Below are positions 9,937 to 20,655 of a stretch of DNA of 64,000 nt, piece by piece. The stretch's first letter is position 1. Every line of letters begins with the position of its first letter. The stretch spans positions 2,032,513 to 2,096,512 of the forward strand of contig NZ_JADKSG010000001.1 in NCBI RefSeq assembly GCF_015350805.1, read 5' to 3'. The stretch comes from Herbiconiux sp. VKM Ac-1786 (GTDB taxonomy: Bacteria; Actinomycetota; Actinomycetes; Actinomycetales; Microbacteriaceae). The notes under the pieces are model-generated. The model saw only the letters and a program-made list of their open reading frames with translations. It did not search any database and had not been told where the DNA came from. The translations under genes were made by a program, and so were the position numbers.

Positions 9937-10020
9937 CGGCATGCCGCCACCCGCCTGATCGCGCGGAACCCCCCGAACGGGGCGCATCCGCTCGGTTACC
10001 GAACCGAGACCATCGCCGAC

Positions 10021-10097
10021 TTGACAGGCTCGGCCGCCATGGGCGTAATATCAATCCGATGTGACCGTTCACATGAACGAATTTGTGAACGGTCACA
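10021..10097 (+). promoter_or_regulatory. Promoter and large operator of the araD-chvE-ggu operon
   Basis: A consensus -35 box TTGACA (10021-10026) is followed by TAATAT (10046-10051). A perfect 13-bp inverted repeat then has arms TGTGACCGTTCAC (10060-10072) and GTGAACGGTCACA (10085-10097), 12 bases apart. A smaller CGTTCA-CA-TGAACG palindrome lies at 10066-10079. A repressor here would block a strong promoter just downstream of the start point. Confidence 0.75.
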
Positions 10098-10112
10098 CAA
10101 GACGAAGGGGTC

Positions 10113-10817
10113 ATGAGGATGACGATGCGAGCCGAACTCGAGGTGGGCATCGCCCGCCTGCGGGCGGAGATCGCTGGTCTGCACTCCGAGCTCACGCGCT
10201 ACGAGCTCGTGGTCTGGACGGGCGGGAACATCTCGGGTCGTGTGGTCGGCGCCGACCTGTTCGTCATCAAGCCCTCCGGTGTCTCCTATGAAGACCTGGC
10301 ACCGGAGAACATGATCCTCTGCGACCTCGAGGGCACGGTCGTGCCGGGCACGCCCGGCGCCGCCCGCGCCCCCTCGGTCGACACCGCGGCGCACGCCTAC
10401 GTGTACCGCACCATGCCGGAGGTCGGGGGAGTGGCCCACACCCACTCGCCCTACGCCGTGGCCTGGGCGACGCTCGGGGAGCCCATCCCCTGCGTCACCA
10501 CGACCATGGAGGCCGAGTTCGGGGGCGAGATCCCCGTGGGGCCGCTCGCCCGGATCGGCGACGACTCGATCGGGCGGGGGATCGTCGACACGCTGGCGGG
10601 TCACCGCTCGCCGGCCGTGCTGATGCAGAGCCACGGCCCCTTCACCATCGGCCCGGACGCCCGGACCGCGGTGAAGACGGCGGTGCTCGTCGAAGACGCC
10701 GCGCGGGTCGCGCACCTGGCCCGCCAGCTCGGCGAGCCGCGGGAGCTCACTCCCTCAGCCACCAGTCCGATCACGACGAAGAAGTCCTACACCACATCAC
10801 GAAAGGAAACACAGTGA
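10113..10817 (+). CDS. araD: L-ribulose-5-phosphate 4-epimerase (class II aldolase fold)
   Basis: AraD interconverts L-ribulose 5-phosphate and D-xylulose 5-phosphate. The 234-residue protein has the family motifs TGGNISGR (residues 36-43), [11 protein letters not shown] (52-62), the zinc ligands His109 and His111 (AHTHSPY), Asp90, and a third His in QSHGPF near residue 175. The ATG follows AAGGGG at two-base spacing. It is the first gene of the operon behind the LacI-type operator, and its TGA overlaps the next GTG (GTGA). araA and araB are not in the window, so a related sugar phosphate remains possible. Confidence 0.82.
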   Translation: MRMTMRAELEVGIARLRAEIAGLHSELTRYELVVWTGGNISGRVVGADLFVIKPSGVSYEDLAPENMILCDLEGTVVPGTPGAARAPSVDTAAHAYVYRTMPEVGGVAHTHSPYAVAWATLGEPIPCVTTTMEAEFGGEIPVGPLARIGDDSIGRGIVDTLAGHRSPAVLMQSHGPFTIGPDARTAVKTAVLVEDAARVAHLARQLGEPRELTPSATSPITTKKSYTTSRKETQ

Positions 10818-11941
10818 AGATCAAGACACTGCTCGCAGGAGTCGCCGCCGGCGCCCTGATGGTCAGCCTGGCCGCCTGCTCCAGCGGGGGCACCACCTCG
10901 GGCGGCGGTGAGGGCGGCGGCGACGGCGGCCTCATCGGCGTGGCGATGCCGACGAAGTCGTCGGAGCGCTGGATCCAGGACGGCGACGCCGTCAAGTCGC
11001 AGCTCGAGGACGCCGGCTACACCGTCGACCTCCAGTACGCCGAGGACGACATCCCCACCCAGGTCTCGCAGATCGAGAACATGATCACCAAGGGCGCCAA
11101 GGCCCTGATCGTCGCGTCGATCGACGGCACCACGCTGACCAGCGTGCTGCAGGAGGCCGCGGACAACGACATCCCCGTCATCGCCTACGACCGCCTCATC
11201 CGCGACACCGAGAACGTCGACTACTACGCGTCGTTCGACAACTACAAGGTCGGCGTGCAGCAGGCCAACTCGGTGCTGAACGGCCTCGGCCTCGTCGACC
11301 TCGACGGCAACGCGACCGACGGCGCCCCCGCCGGTCCGTTCAACATCGAGCTGTTCGCCGGTTCGCCCGACGACAACAACGCCACGTTCTTCTGGAACGG
11401 CGCGATCGACACCCTTCAGCCGTACATCGACAAGAAGGTGCTCGTCGTGAAGTCGGGCCAGGAGGCCTTCGAGCAGGCCGCCACGCTCCGCTGGGACGGC
11501 GAGACCGCCCAGAAGCGCATGGAGAACCTGCTGACGTCGACCTACTCCGACGGCTCCAAGGTCAACGCGGTGCTCTCGCCCTACGACGGCATCTCGCGCG
11601 GCATCATCTCGGCCCTGACCGACGCCGGCTACTCCGTCGGCGCCGAGTGGCCCGTCATCTCGGGCCAGGACGCGGAGCTCGACTCCGTCAAGGCCATCGA
11701 GTCCGGTGAGCAGTACGCCACCATCTTCAAGGACACCCGCGAGCTCGCGACCGTGGCCGTCAAGATGGCCTCGGCCCTGCTCGAGGGCAACGAGCCCGAG
11801 ACGAACAACACCGAGGACTACGACAACGGTGTGAAGGTCGTCCCGTCCTTCCTCCTCGAGTCGCAGATCGTTGTCAAGGACAACATCGAGGACACCCTCG
11901 TCAAGTCCGGCTACTGGACCGAAGAAGAGATCAAGGGCTAG
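10814..11941 (+). CDS. chvE: Multiple-sugar-binding lipoprotein (ChvE type)
   Basis: This is the substrate-binding lipoprotein of a sugar ABC importer. The 375-residue precursor has a lipoprotein signal ending in LAAC (Cys21). A Gly/Ser linker comes next, then the type I sugar-binding fold starting [16 protein letters not shown]. The sequence is close to ChvE, which binds arabinose, xylose, glucose and galactose. The GTG start overlaps the araD stop. gguA and gguB follow. A long hairpin after the gene may protect its mRNA, giving the usual excess of binding protein over membrane parts. Confidence 0.9.
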   Translation: MKIKTLLAGVAAGALMVSLAACSSGGTTSGGGEGGGDGGLIGVAMPTKSSERWIQDGDAVKSQLEDAGYTVDLQYAEDDIPTQVSQIENMITKGAKALIVASIDGTTLTSVLQEAADNDIPVIAYDRLIRDTENVDYYASFDNYKVGVQQANSVLNGLGLVDLDGNATDGAPAGPFNIELFAGSPDDNNATFFWNGAIDTLQPYIDKKVLVVKSGQEAFEQAATLRWDGETAQKRMENLLTSTYSDGSKVNAVLSPYDGISRGIISALTDAGYSVGAEWPVISGQDAELDSVKAIESGEQYATIFKDTRELATVAVKMASALLEGNEPETNNTEDYDNGVKVVPSFLLESQIVVKDNIEDTLVKSGYWTEEEIKG

Positions 11942-11952
11942 TCAGCCCCACT

Positions 11953-12000
11953 GAGACCCCCGCCCCGGTCGCGCGAGAGCGCGGCCGGGGCGCGGGTCTC
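11953..12000 (+). promoter_or_regulatory. Long intercistronic hairpin between chvE and gguA
   Basis: Arms beginning GAGACCC and ending GGGTCTC enclose a nearly continuous GC-rich stem (CGCCCCGG against CCGGGGCG) with a small GAGA loop. No T-run follows. Such hairpins behind binding-protein genes usually stabilise the upstream message and cut downstream expression. Confidence 0.65.
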
Positions 12001-12050
12001 GCCCCACCCGGCGTACGGCGTACGAGGCAAGGAAGCAGGTAATCCACGAC

Positions 12051-13589
12051 ATGTCCGATGACAGGACGAACATCCTCGAGATGCGGAGCATCACCAAGAC
12101 GTTCCCCGGCGTGAAAGCGCTGCAGAACGTGACGGTCGACGTCCGCCGCGGCGAGGTCCACGCGATCTGCGGGGAGAACGGCGCCGGCAAGTCGACGCTG
12201 ATGAAGGTGCTCTCGGGTGTCTACCCGTTCGGCACCTACGAGGGTGACATCGTGTTCGAGGACGAGGTCGTGCAGTTCCGCGACATCCGCGACTCGGAGG
12301 CGAAGGGCATCGTGATCATCCATCAGGAGCTCGCCCTCAGCCCCTACCTCTCGATCGCCGAGAACATCTTCTTGAACAACGAGTTGAAGGGCCCGCTCGG
12401 CCTGATCGACTGGAACAAGACCAACCACGAGGCCGCCGCCCTGCTGGCGCGCGTGGGCCTGAAGGAGAACCCCACCACCAAGGTGCGCGACATCGGCGTG
12501 GGCAAGCAGCAGCTCGTGGAGATCGCGAAGGCGCTGTCCAAGCGCGTGAAGCTGCTCATCCTCGACGAGCCGACCGCGGCCCTGAACGACGAGGACTCCG
12601 ACCACCTGCTGAACCTCATTCTGCACCTCAAGGAGCAGGGCATCACGTCGATCATCATCAGCCACAAGCTGAACGAGATCAAGAAGGTCGCCGACTCGGT
12701 CACCGTCATCCGTGACGGCAAGACGATCGAGACCATCTCGAAGGACGACGTCACCGAGGAACGCATCATCAAGGACATGGTGGGCCGCGACCTCGAGCAC
12801 CGCTACCCCGACCACACGCCCCACATCGGCGAGGAGATCCTCCGCGTCGAGGAGTGGACCGCGCACCACCCGCAGGACCCGACCCGCGTCATGGTCGACG
12901 ACGTGAACATCACCGTCCGCGCCGGCGAGATCGTCGGCATCGCGGGCCTGATGGGCGCCGGCCGCACCGAGTTCGCGATGAGCCTGTTCGGCCGCAGCTA
13001 CGGCTCCAAGATCTCGGGCCGCGTCTTCGTCAAGGGCAAGGAGGTGAAGACCCGCACGGTCGCCGAGGCGATCGAGAACGGTCTCGCCTACGCCACCGAA
13101 GACCGCAAGACCTACGGGCTCAACCTGATCGACGACATCAAGCGCAACATCTCGATGGCGTCGCTGGAGAAGCTCGAGCGCTTCGGCCTGGTCGACGACG
13201 GCAAGGAGTTCCAGGTCGCGAACTCCTACCGCACGAGCATGAACATCAAGGCGCCGAGCGTGCTGGCGAAGACCGGGAAGCTCTCGGGCGGCAACCAGCA
13301 GAAGGTCGTGCTGTCGAAGTGGATCTACTCCGACCCCGACGTGCTGATCCTCGACGAGCCCACCCGCGGCATCGACGTGGGCGCGAAGTACGAGATCTAC
13401 AGCATCATCAACAAGCTCGCGGCCGAGGGGAAGGGCATCATCGTCATCTCCTCCGAGCTGCCGGAGCTGCTCGGCATCTGCGACCGCGTGTACGCCCTCT
13501 CCGAGGGCCGGATCACCGGCGAGCTGCCCATCGCGGAGGCCACCCCCGAGGCCCTGCTCAAACTCATGACCATGGAAAAGCCCCGCTAG
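12051..13589 (+). CDS. gguA: Sugar ABC transporter ATPase (two ATP-binding cassettes)
   Basis: This 512-residue protein has two fused cassettes, as in MmsA/GguA/XylG. The first has an intact Walker A ([13 protein letters not shown], about residue 45), signature-like [10 protein letters not shown] and Walker [12 protein letters not shown]. The second, as usual in this family, has a modified Walker A ([11 protein letters not shown]) with signature [14 protein letters not shown] and [13 protein letters not shown]. It powers import of the sugar captured by ChvE. A CGTAC-GGC-GTACG palindrome lies 27 bases before the ATG. gguB follows after 34 bases with a good GGAGAAA site. Confidence 0.93.
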   Translation: MSDDRTNILEMRSITKTFPGVKALQNVTVDVRRGEVHAICGENGAGKSTLMKVLSGVYPFGTYEGDIVFEDEVVQFRDIRDSEAKGIVIIHQELALSPYLSIAENIFLNNELKGPLGLIDWNKTNHEAAALLARVGLKENPTTKVRDIGVGKQQLVEIAKALSKRVKLLILDEPTAALNDEDSDHLLNLILHLKEQGITSIIISHKLNEIKKVADSVTVIRDGKTIETISKDDVTEERIIKDMVGRDLEHRYPDHTPHIGEEILRVEEWTAHHPQDPTRVMVDDVNITVRAGEIVGIAGLMGAGRTEFAMSLFGRSYGSKISGRVFVKGKEVKTRTVAEAIENGLAYATEDRKTYGLNLIDDIKRNISMASLEKLERFGLVDDGKEFQVANSYRTSMNIKAPSVLAKTGKLSGGNQQKVVLSKWIYSDPDVLILDEPTRGIDVGAKYEIYSIINKLAAEGKGIIVISSELPELLGICDRVYALSEGRITGELPIAEATPEALLKLMTMEKPR

Positions 13590-13623
13590 CCCGCGCGCTG
13601 CCGGAAGAGGAGAAACAACGACC

Positions 13624-14865
13624 ATGTCCGACCTGGAAACCAAGCCGTCCGACGCGACGGCCGCGGGCGCGCAAGTCAACCCCGTCGAGAACAAGTTCAC
13701 CGAGCGCCTCAGCCACATCCTGGGCGACCTCGGCAAGAACGGCATCTTCATCGCGCTGGTGCTGGTGGTGGTGCTGTTCAGCATCCTGACCAACGGCATC
13801 CTGCTGCGCCCCCAGAACATCTCCAACCTGATCGTGCAGAACGGCTACATCCTCGTTCTCGCGATCGGCATGGTGATGGTCATCATCGCGGGCCACATCG
13901 ACCTGTCGGTCGGTTCGGTCGCCGCGTTCGTCGGCGCCGTGTCGGGTGTCTTCGCCGTGCAGTGGGGCCTCCCCTGGTGGCTGTCGATCATCCTGTCGCT
14001 CGCCGTCGGTGCCCTGGTGGGCGTCTGGCAGGGCTTCTGGATCGCCTTCGTGGGCATACCCGCGTTCATCGTGACCTTGGCGGGCATGCTGATCTTCCGC
14101 GGACTCGCCCTCGTCGTGCTGGGCAACGCCAACATCGGCTCGTTCCCCACGGAGTACCGTGCGCTCGGCAACGGCTTCCTGACCGACCTGTTCGGCCAGT
14201 TCGAGCTCGACCCGCTGACCCTCGGCATTGCGGCCATCGCGATCATCGCGCTGTTCGTTTCGCAGTTCCGCACCCGCCGCGCCCGTCAGAGCTACGGCCA
14301 GGAGGTCGAGCCCTTCGCCTGGTTCGTCGCCAAGCTGGTGCTCGTCGCCGTGGCCGTGGGCCTGTTCGCCTACGCCCTCGCCACCTACAAGGGCATCCCG
14401 GTCACGCTGATCGTGCTCGCCGTGCTCGTGCTCATCTACGGCACGGTCATGAACCGCTCGACCTTCGGCCGCCACGTCTACGCCATCGGCGGCAACCTGC
14501 ACGCCGCGGAGCTGTCGGGCATCAAGACCCGCAACGTCACCTTCTGGCTGTTCGTGAACATGGGCGTGCTGGCCGCGCTGGCCGGCCTGATCTTCACCGC
14601 GCGACTGAACCTCGCCGGCCCGAAGGCCGGTGACGGCTTCGAGCTCGAGGCCATCTCGGCCGCCTTCATCGGCGGCGCGGCGGTGCAGGGTGGTGTCGGC
14701 ACCATCGGTGGCGCGATCATCGGTGGTCTGATCATCGGTGTGCTGAACAACGGCATGTCGATCATGGGCATCGGCATCGAGTGGCAGCAGGCCGTCAAGG
14801 GCCTCGTGCTGCTGCTCGCGGTCGCGTTCGACGTCTACAACAAGCGCCGCTCCGGCGGTCGCTGA
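13624..14865 (+). CDS. gguB: Sugar ABC transporter permease
   Basis: This 413-residue inner-membrane permease is of the ribose/xylose type (BPD_transp_2). Its signature segment is VMVIIAGHIDLSVGSVAAFVGA near residue 85. A cytoplasmic insert (about residues 215-235, RTRRARQSYGQEVEPF) is typical of the longer GguB/XylH members. The final loop ...GGAAVQGGVGTIGGAIIGGLIIGVLNNGM is also characteristic. It works with GguA and ChvE to import pentoses or other aldoses. The start is ATG at 13624. Confidence 0.93.
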   Translation: MSDLETKPSDATAAGAQVNPVENKFTERLSHILGDLGKNGIFIALVLVVVLFSILTNGILLRPQNISNLIVQNGYILVLAIGMVMVIIAGHIDLSVGSVAAFVGAVSGVFAVQWGLPWWLSIILSLAVGALVGVWQGFWIAFVGIPAFIVTLAGMLIFRGLALVVLGNANIGSFPTEYRALGNGFLTDLFGQFELDPLTLGIAAIAIIALFVSQFRTRRARQSYGQEVEPFAWFVAKLVLVAVAVGLFAYALATYKGIPVTLIVLAVLVLIYGTVMNRSTFGRHVYAIGGNLHAAELSGIKTRNVTFWLFVNMGVLAALAGLIFTARLNLAGPKAGDGFELEAISAAFIGGAAVQGGVGTIGGAIIGGLIIGVLNNGMSIMGIGIEWQQAVKGLVLLLAVAFDVYNKRRSGGR

Positions 14866-14933
14866 GCCTCGGCTCCTCCTCTCCGCATGAGCATTCGGCG
14901 GGTGTCCACCCGGCCCGGTATAGGGTCGCGGTC

Positions 14934-16391
14934 GTGACACCCGCCGAATTTCGTTTCACGCTCCCGGGCGGCGACGAGCTCGTGGCCCGCGCCGGGGCCG
15001 TGGTCGCGGTCTGCGCCGGCGACGAGTCGGGGCCCGACGGGCTCGCCCGCCAGGTCGCCGAGCGCGTCATGTCAGGCCAGGCCCCGGTCTACGCCTGGAT
15101 CGACCGTCGCCGGGGCCTCGTGCCCGCGCTCGACGTGGCCGAGAACATCTTCATGGGGCACGAGCGCCGCCGCACGCGCGGGCTCTTCCGCGGCGGCATC
15201 GACTGGAAGCGCACGCGCGACGACGCGGCCGCACTGCTCGCCGGGGTCGGCTCCACGCTCCGCCCCGTCGACCGCGCGGGCGACGCCGGCGAGTTCGACC
15301 GCCTGCTGATCGAGATCGCCCGGGCCGAGGCCCGCGGGGCGGCCGTGATCACGCTCGACGAGCCCACCGCACGGCTCGCGCCGGCCGAGACCGCGCGGCT
15401 GCTCGAGGTGCTGGCGGGGCTCGCCCTGCGGGGCGCCGCCGTGCTGGTCGTGACGCAGCGGCCCGCCGAGGCGCTGGGCTACGCCGACGAGCTCGTCGTG
15501 CTCCGCGGCGGCGCGATCGTCGGCGTGCACCCGCGCGCGGCGTGGGCGGGCTCGGCCGCCGACCGCGGGGCCGTGCGCGACCGGGTGCTCGCCGAGCTGG
15601 TGGGGCCGACGGATGCGCGTCCCGCCGCCGCCCCGACGCCGCCGTCCCCCGGCGGCACGGTGCTCCGCATCGCGGGCTGGAGCACCTCCGACCCGGTCGA
15701 ACCCGAGCGCGCCCTCGTCTCCGACGCCGCGCTGGAGGTGCGAGCCGGCGAGATCGTCGGCCTCGCCGGCCTCCGCGACTCCGGCGCCGAGTCGCTGCTG
15801 CTCAGCGTCTACGGTCGCTCCGAGGGCACCGCCACCACCGGCACCGTCGAGCTCGACGGCCGCCCCGTCGACACGTCCACCGTCGAGAAGGCCATCGCCG
15901 CCGGACTCTTCCTCGCCACCACCTCATCGTCCCGCTACCGGGTGCGCTTCGTCGGCGGCATCGCGATGCCCGTCTCGGCCTCGAAGCTGCCCGCCCTCGT
16001 CTCGCTCGGCCTCGTCGACCGCGACAGCGACACCGCACCGCGCGAGGGGCTCGGCGCCACCGTGCTCGGTGCCGCGCGCGCCCTCGGCAAGGGCGGCGAC
16101 GAGGCCGGCCACATCCGCGGTCTGGTCGCGGCCTTCCCCGCCTCCGACCGCCGGGTGCTGCTGCTCGGCGAGCCCTTCCGCGGGTCGACGGATGCGCAGC
16201 GGGCCGAGCTCGTCACCCACCTCGAGGCGGCCCGCGCGGCCGGCAAGGCCGTCGTCATCGCCTCGGCCGACCTCCCGGCCCTCCTCGCCCTCTGCGACCG
16301 CGTCGTCACGATGGCGGCCGGACGCGTCACCGGCGAGGTGCGCCCGGGCGCCGACCCCGCCGCCGTCGGAGCCCTCCTCGCCCCCGCGTGA
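14934..16391 (+). CDS. Pseudo-ATPase paralogue of the sugar ABC ATPase
   Basis: The 485-residue product has the layout of a double-cassette sugar ABC ATPase: ENIFMGHERR, a DW-KRTRDDAAALLAGVG segment matching GguA, LDEPTARLAP, and a second half with EIVGLAGLRDSGAESLL. However, the first Walker A is replaced by CAGDESGPDG (residues 27-36), with no GxxGxGK[ST]. The signature is also lost (AGEFDRLLIEIA), and the second half lacks LSGGNQQ and a proper Walker B. ATP hydrolysis is unlikely. The frame is intact over almost 1.5 kb, so it is not decaying freely. TATAGG lies nine bases before the GTG, suggesting a leaderless transcript. A regulatory role for the transporter is inference. Confidence 0.75.
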   Translation: MTPAEFRFTLPGGDELVARAGAVVAVCAGDESGPDGLARQVAERVMSGQAPVYAWIDRRRGLVPALDVAENIFMGHERRRTRGLFRGGIDWKRTRDDAAALLAGVGSTLRPVDRAGDAGEFDRLLIEIARAEARGAAVITLDEPTARLAPAETARLLEVLAGLALRGAAVLVVTQRPAEALGYADELVVLRGGAIVGVHPRAAWAGSAADRGAVRDRVLAELVGPTDARPAAAPTPPSPGGTVLRIAGWSTSDPVEPERALVSDAALEVRAGEIVGLAGLRDSGAESLLLSVYGRSEGTATTGTVELDGRPVDTSTVEKAIAAGLFLATTSSSRYRVRFVGGIAMPVSASKLPALVSLGLVDRDSDTAPREGLGATVLGAARALGKGGDEAGHIRGLVAAFPASDRRVLLLGEPFRGSTDAQRAELVTHLEAARAAGKAVVIASADLPALLALCDRVVTMAAGRVTGEVRPGADPAAVGALLAPA

Positions 16392-16395
16392 CCCG

Positions 16396-17199
16396 GTGAC
16401 CCGGCCTGATCCCGTGCCCCCGGGCGACCCGGTGACCCCGGGCGAGGGCGCCCGGCCGCGCGGAGTGCGGTGGGGGCTCGTCGACGTCGTCGCCGGCATC
16501 GCCGCGTTCGCCGTGCTGTCGGCCGTGGCGCGGGTGCTCGTGCGGCTCCCCGGGGTCGGTGGCGAGCCGGCCCTGGTGCTCGGCATCGAGCAGGTGATCG
16601 GCGGCTGGCTGCCGCTCGTGGCCGTGGTGCTGGTCGCCACCTGGTGGCGCGGAAAGCGGAGCCTCCGGCTCGACTTCGGGCTGCACCTGCGCCCCGTCGA
16701 CCTCGTGGTCGGGCTCGGTGTCGGCGTGGGGCTGCGGCTCGCGGCGCTCGGCCTCGCCGAGCTCGTGCGGCAGGCGACGGGCACCCGGGCCACGGCGTTC
16801 TCCGGGGGAGTGGGCGACCCGGTGCTGTTCGTGCTGTTCGCGGTGCTGGCCGCATCCGTCGTCTCGCCCGTGGTCGAGGAGCTCTACTTCCGCGGTCTGG
16901 TGCTGCGCTCGATCGAGCGGGCGGTCGCGCCGGCCGGGTCGACGGATGCGCGGCGGCGCCGGGCCGCGACGATCGCCGTGCTCGGCTCGGCGCTGCTGTT
17001 CACGGCGTTCCACCTCGACGGCGTGCCCGAGACGGCCGCCGCCGCGTCGCGCCTGCTCACCCTGTTCGTGGTGGGGCTCGTGCTCGGGCTGATGGCGGTG
17101 GCCACGAAGCGGCTCGGGGCCTCGATCGTGGCGCACGCCGCCTTCAACCTCACGGTCGCCGTGCTCGAGATCGTGACCCCGCCGGCGGTGACGGGCTGA
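16396..17199 (+). CDS. CPBP family intramembrane metalloprotease
   Basis: This 267-residue integral membrane protein carries the three CPBP/CAAX-protease motifs: VVEELYFRG (EExxxR), LLFTAFHLD (FxxxH) and AHAAFN (HxxxN/D). Family members cleave within membranes or modify prenylated or bacteriocin-like peptides. The GTG at 16396 lies five bases after the upstream stop; GTGs at 16414 and 16432 are also possible starts. The N-terminal 25 residues are Pro-rich and cytoplasmic. It converges on galE. The substrate is unknown. Confidence 0.85.
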   Translation: MTRPDPVPPGDPVTPGEGARPRGVRWGLVDVVAGIAAFAVLSAVARVLVRLPGVGGEPALVLGIEQVIGGWLPLVAVVLVATWWRGKRSLRLDFGLHLRPVDLVVGLGVGVGLRLAALGLAELVRQATGTRATAFSGGVGDPVLFVLFAVLAASVVSPVVEELYFRGLVLRSIERAVAPAGSTDARRRRAATIAVLGSALLFTAFHLDGVPETAAAASRLLTLFVVGLVLGLMAVATKRLGASIVAHAAFNLTVAVLEIVTPPAVTG

Positions 17200-17246
17200 G
17201 CCGACCGACCCGTCGGCACGGGAGGCCGGTCGTCACGGGAGGCCGG
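17200..17246. repeat. Hairpin and 17-bp direct repeats between convergent genes
   Basis: GCCGAC (17200-17205) pairs with GTCGGC (17212-17217). Two copies of CACGGGAGGCCGG follow at 17217-17229 and 17234-17246, a 17-bp period. This fills the whole gap between the CPBP gene and galE and may act as a bidirectional transcription end. No T-run is present. Confidence 0.6.
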
Positions 17247-18205
<959 letters not shown>

Positions 18206-18209
<4 letters not shown>

Positions 18210-19450
18210 TCCGAGATCCTCTCGACGGCGGGGTCGGCGACGGATGCTCCGCCGAACGGGCGGCGCACCGCCCCCTCCGACGGCACCACGGTGAACACCA
18301 CGGGCTCGCGGTAGCCCGCCTCGGCGAACGCGGCGCGCTGGGCCTCGGCCAGCGCCTCGGCCTTCGAGCGGTGGATCAGGGCGATCGACGATCCGCCGAA
18401 GCCGCCGCCGGTCATCCGCGAGCCGACCGCACCGACGCGGCGGGCCACCTCGACGGACAGGTCGAGCTCGGGCACGGAGATCTCGAAGTCGTCGCGCATC
18501 GAGGTGTGCGACGCGTCGAGCTGCGGGCCGATCGCGCCGGCGCCGTGCTTCTCGAGGGTGCGCACGAGGTCGAGCACGCGCTCGTTCTCGGTGATGATGT
18601 GCCGCACCCGGCGGAAGGTCTCGTCGTCGAGCAGCTCCTCGGCGCGGCCGAGGTCGTCGGGGCCGAGGTCGCGCAGCGACGGCACCCCGAGGGTGCGGGC
18701 GCCGAGCTCGCAGGAGGCGCGGCGGGCGGCGTACCCGCCGGTGGCGTGCTCGTGCTCGACGCGGGTGTCGGTGACGACGATGACGAGCTCCTCGTCGTCG
18801 AGGCCGAGCGGAACGACGCGGGTCTCGAGCGAGCGGCAGTCGATCAGCACGGCCGAGTCGAGGCGGCCGAGCAGCACGGCCGACTGGTCCATGATGCCGG
18901 TGGGCGCGCCCACGGCCTCGTTCTCGGCGCGGCGGCCGATCACGGCCAGGGTGCGGCGGTCGAAGCCGAGGCCCCAGAGCTCGTCGATCGCGAGGCCGAC
19001 GACGCCCTCGAGCGCGGCGCTCGAGGAGAGCCCGGCGCCGACGGGGATGTCGGAGACGACGTAGAGGTCGAGGCCGGGCACCCGGGCGAGGTCGGCGCCC
19101 TGCACGCCGGCGGCCCAGATGACGCCGAGCAGGTAGGCCGACCAGCCCGACACGGCCTCGGCCGAGAGCTCGTCGATCGAGAGCTCGACGATCTCGTCGG
19201 TGAACGACGACGACACGCGCACGAGGCGGTCCTCGCGCTCCCGCACGGCCATCACGGTGTGGCGGTCGATCGCGAAGGGCAGCACGAAGCCGTCGTTGTA
19301 GTCGGTGTGCTCGCCGATCAGGTTGACCCGGCCGGGCGCGGCCCAGAGCGAGGTCGGGGCCTCGCCGAAGGCGGCCGCGAAGCCGCGCACGGCGGCGGCG
19401 TCGAGCTCCTCGAGGCCCTTCGGGGCGGGGGTGGCGGGGCTGTCGGTCAT
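18206..19450 (-). CDS. galK: Galactokinase
   Basis: GalK makes galactose 1-phosphate from galactose and ATP. The 414-residue GHMP kinase has the galactokinase signature GRVNLIGEHTDYNDGFVLP (about residue 40), the ATP loop PVGAGLSSSAALE (about residue 145) and the C-terminal MTGGGFGGSSIAL motif. The ATG at 19450 overlaps the galT stop. The large open frame reading through upstream is an Arg-rich shadow. Its place between galT and galE completes the Leloir set. Confidence 0.95.
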
Positions 19451-20583
19451 TCGTCGTCCTTGTCTGCGCGGGCGAGCGCGTCTTTCAGGAGGCCGGCCGC
19501 CGTCTCGGGCGGCACGTCCCCGATGAAGGCTCCCATGGCGGCTTCCGAGCCGGCCAGGAACTTCAGCTTGTCGGCCGCGCGACGCGGCGAGGTGATCTGC
19601 AGCATCAGCCGGATGTCGTCGCGGTGCTCGTTCACCGGCGCCTGGTGCCAGGCGGCGATGTAGGGCGTCGGCGTGTCGTACAGGCGGTCGATGCCGCGCA
19701 GGATGCGTCGGTAGACGACCGCGAGCTCGTCGCGCTCCTCGGGCGTCGTCTCGGCGAAGTCGGGCACGTGCCGGTTCATCAGCAGGTGCACCTCGACGGG
19801 CCAGCGGGCCGCGAAGGGCACGAAGGCGGTGACGTGCTCGCCCTCGATCAGCACGCGGTCGGAGCCGCGCTCGAAGTCGAGGATGTCGGCGAACAGCGTG
19901 GGGCCGTAGCTCTCGATCGAGGAGATCAGCTTCTGCGTGCGCGGGGTGATGTAGGGGTAGGAGTAGATCTGCCCGTGCGGGTGGTGCAGCGTGACGCCGA
20001 TGGCCTCGCCGCGGTTCTCGAACGGGAAGACCTGCTGCACGCCGGGGAGCGCCGAGAGGGCGGCCGTGCGGTCGGCCCAGGCCTCGATCACCGTGCGCGC
20101 CCGGGTGACGGACAGGTCGGCGAACGAGCCCTCGGTCGCGGGGCTGAAGCAGACGACCTCGCAGCGCCCCACCGAGGTGGCGGTGCGGCCGAGGCCGACC
20201 TCGCGGAGGTTCGCGAGCTCGCCCGCCGGGTCGGTGCCCTCGGGGGCCAGATCGGGCCCGAACGACGGCGACTTGTTCTCGAACACGGCGACGTCGTAGT
20301 TGCTCGGCACCTCGGTGAGGTTCTCGGGGCTCGACGGGGCGAGCGGGTCGAGGTGCTTCGGCGGCAGCATCACGCGGTTCTGCCGGGCGGCGGCGATGGA
20401 GACCCACTCGCCGGTCAGCGGGTCCTGTCGCATCTGGGCGACCGGAGGCCGCGGGGCCACCGGGCGGGCGTCGTCGGCCCGCTCGGGAGGCAGGAGGGTG
20501 TCGGGGTCGTCGAAGTAGATCAGTTCGCGGCCGTCGGAGAGACGGTGCACCCGCTTGATGATCCCGTTGCTGAGGGTCTGCAC
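19447..20583 (-). CDS. galT: Galactose-1-phosphate uridylyltransferase
   Basis: GalT swaps UMP between UDP-glucose and galactose 1-phosphate. The 378-residue protein carries the active-site HPH triad in TLHHPHGQIYSYPY, the early substrate motif DPLTGEWVSIAAARQNR and the downstream VHLLMNRHVPDF. The GTG at 20583 is chosen because an AATCG-containing -10-like hexamer lies only four to five bases upstream and the protein aligns from there. A leaderless message is likely. It heads the gal operon, which is divergent from a DeoR regulator with two operator copies between them. Confidence 0.93.
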   Translation of the reverse strand: MQTLSNGIIKRVHRLSDGRELIYFDDPDTLLPPERADDARPVAPRPPVAQMRQDPLTGEWVSIAAARQNRVMLPPKHLDPLAPSSPENLTEVPSNYDVAVFENKSPSFGPDLAPEGTDPAGELANLREVGLGRTATSVGRCEVVCFSPATEGSFADLSVTRARTVIEAWADRTAALSALPGVQQVFPFENRGEAIGVTLHHPHGQIYSYPYITPRTQKLISSIESYGPTLFADILDFERGSDRVLIEGEHVTAFVPFAARWPVEVHLLMNRHVPDFAETTPEERDELAVVYRRILRGIDRLYDTPTPYIAAWHQAPVNEHRDDIRLMLQITSPRRAADKLKFLAGSEAAMGAFIGDVPPETAAGLLKDALARADKDDE

Positions 20584-20655
20584 CCCTCGATTACGCCAGT
20601 TTCGAACCCGAAAGTCAAGCCCGCCGATTCGGTTTCGAATGCGTAAGATGAAGCC
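20584..20655. promoter_or_regulatory. Divergent galT/deoR promoters with two inverted operator copies
   Basis: TTCGAACCCGAA (20601-20612) recurs inverted as TTCGGTTTCGAA (20628-20639); reversed, the second reads TTCGAAACCGAA, so only one base differs. TTGACT for galT on the minus strand lies between the two copies. The deoR -10 box TAAGAT (20644-20649) is six bases before its ATG. The arrangement fits repression of both genes by the DeoR protein. Confidence 0.7.
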
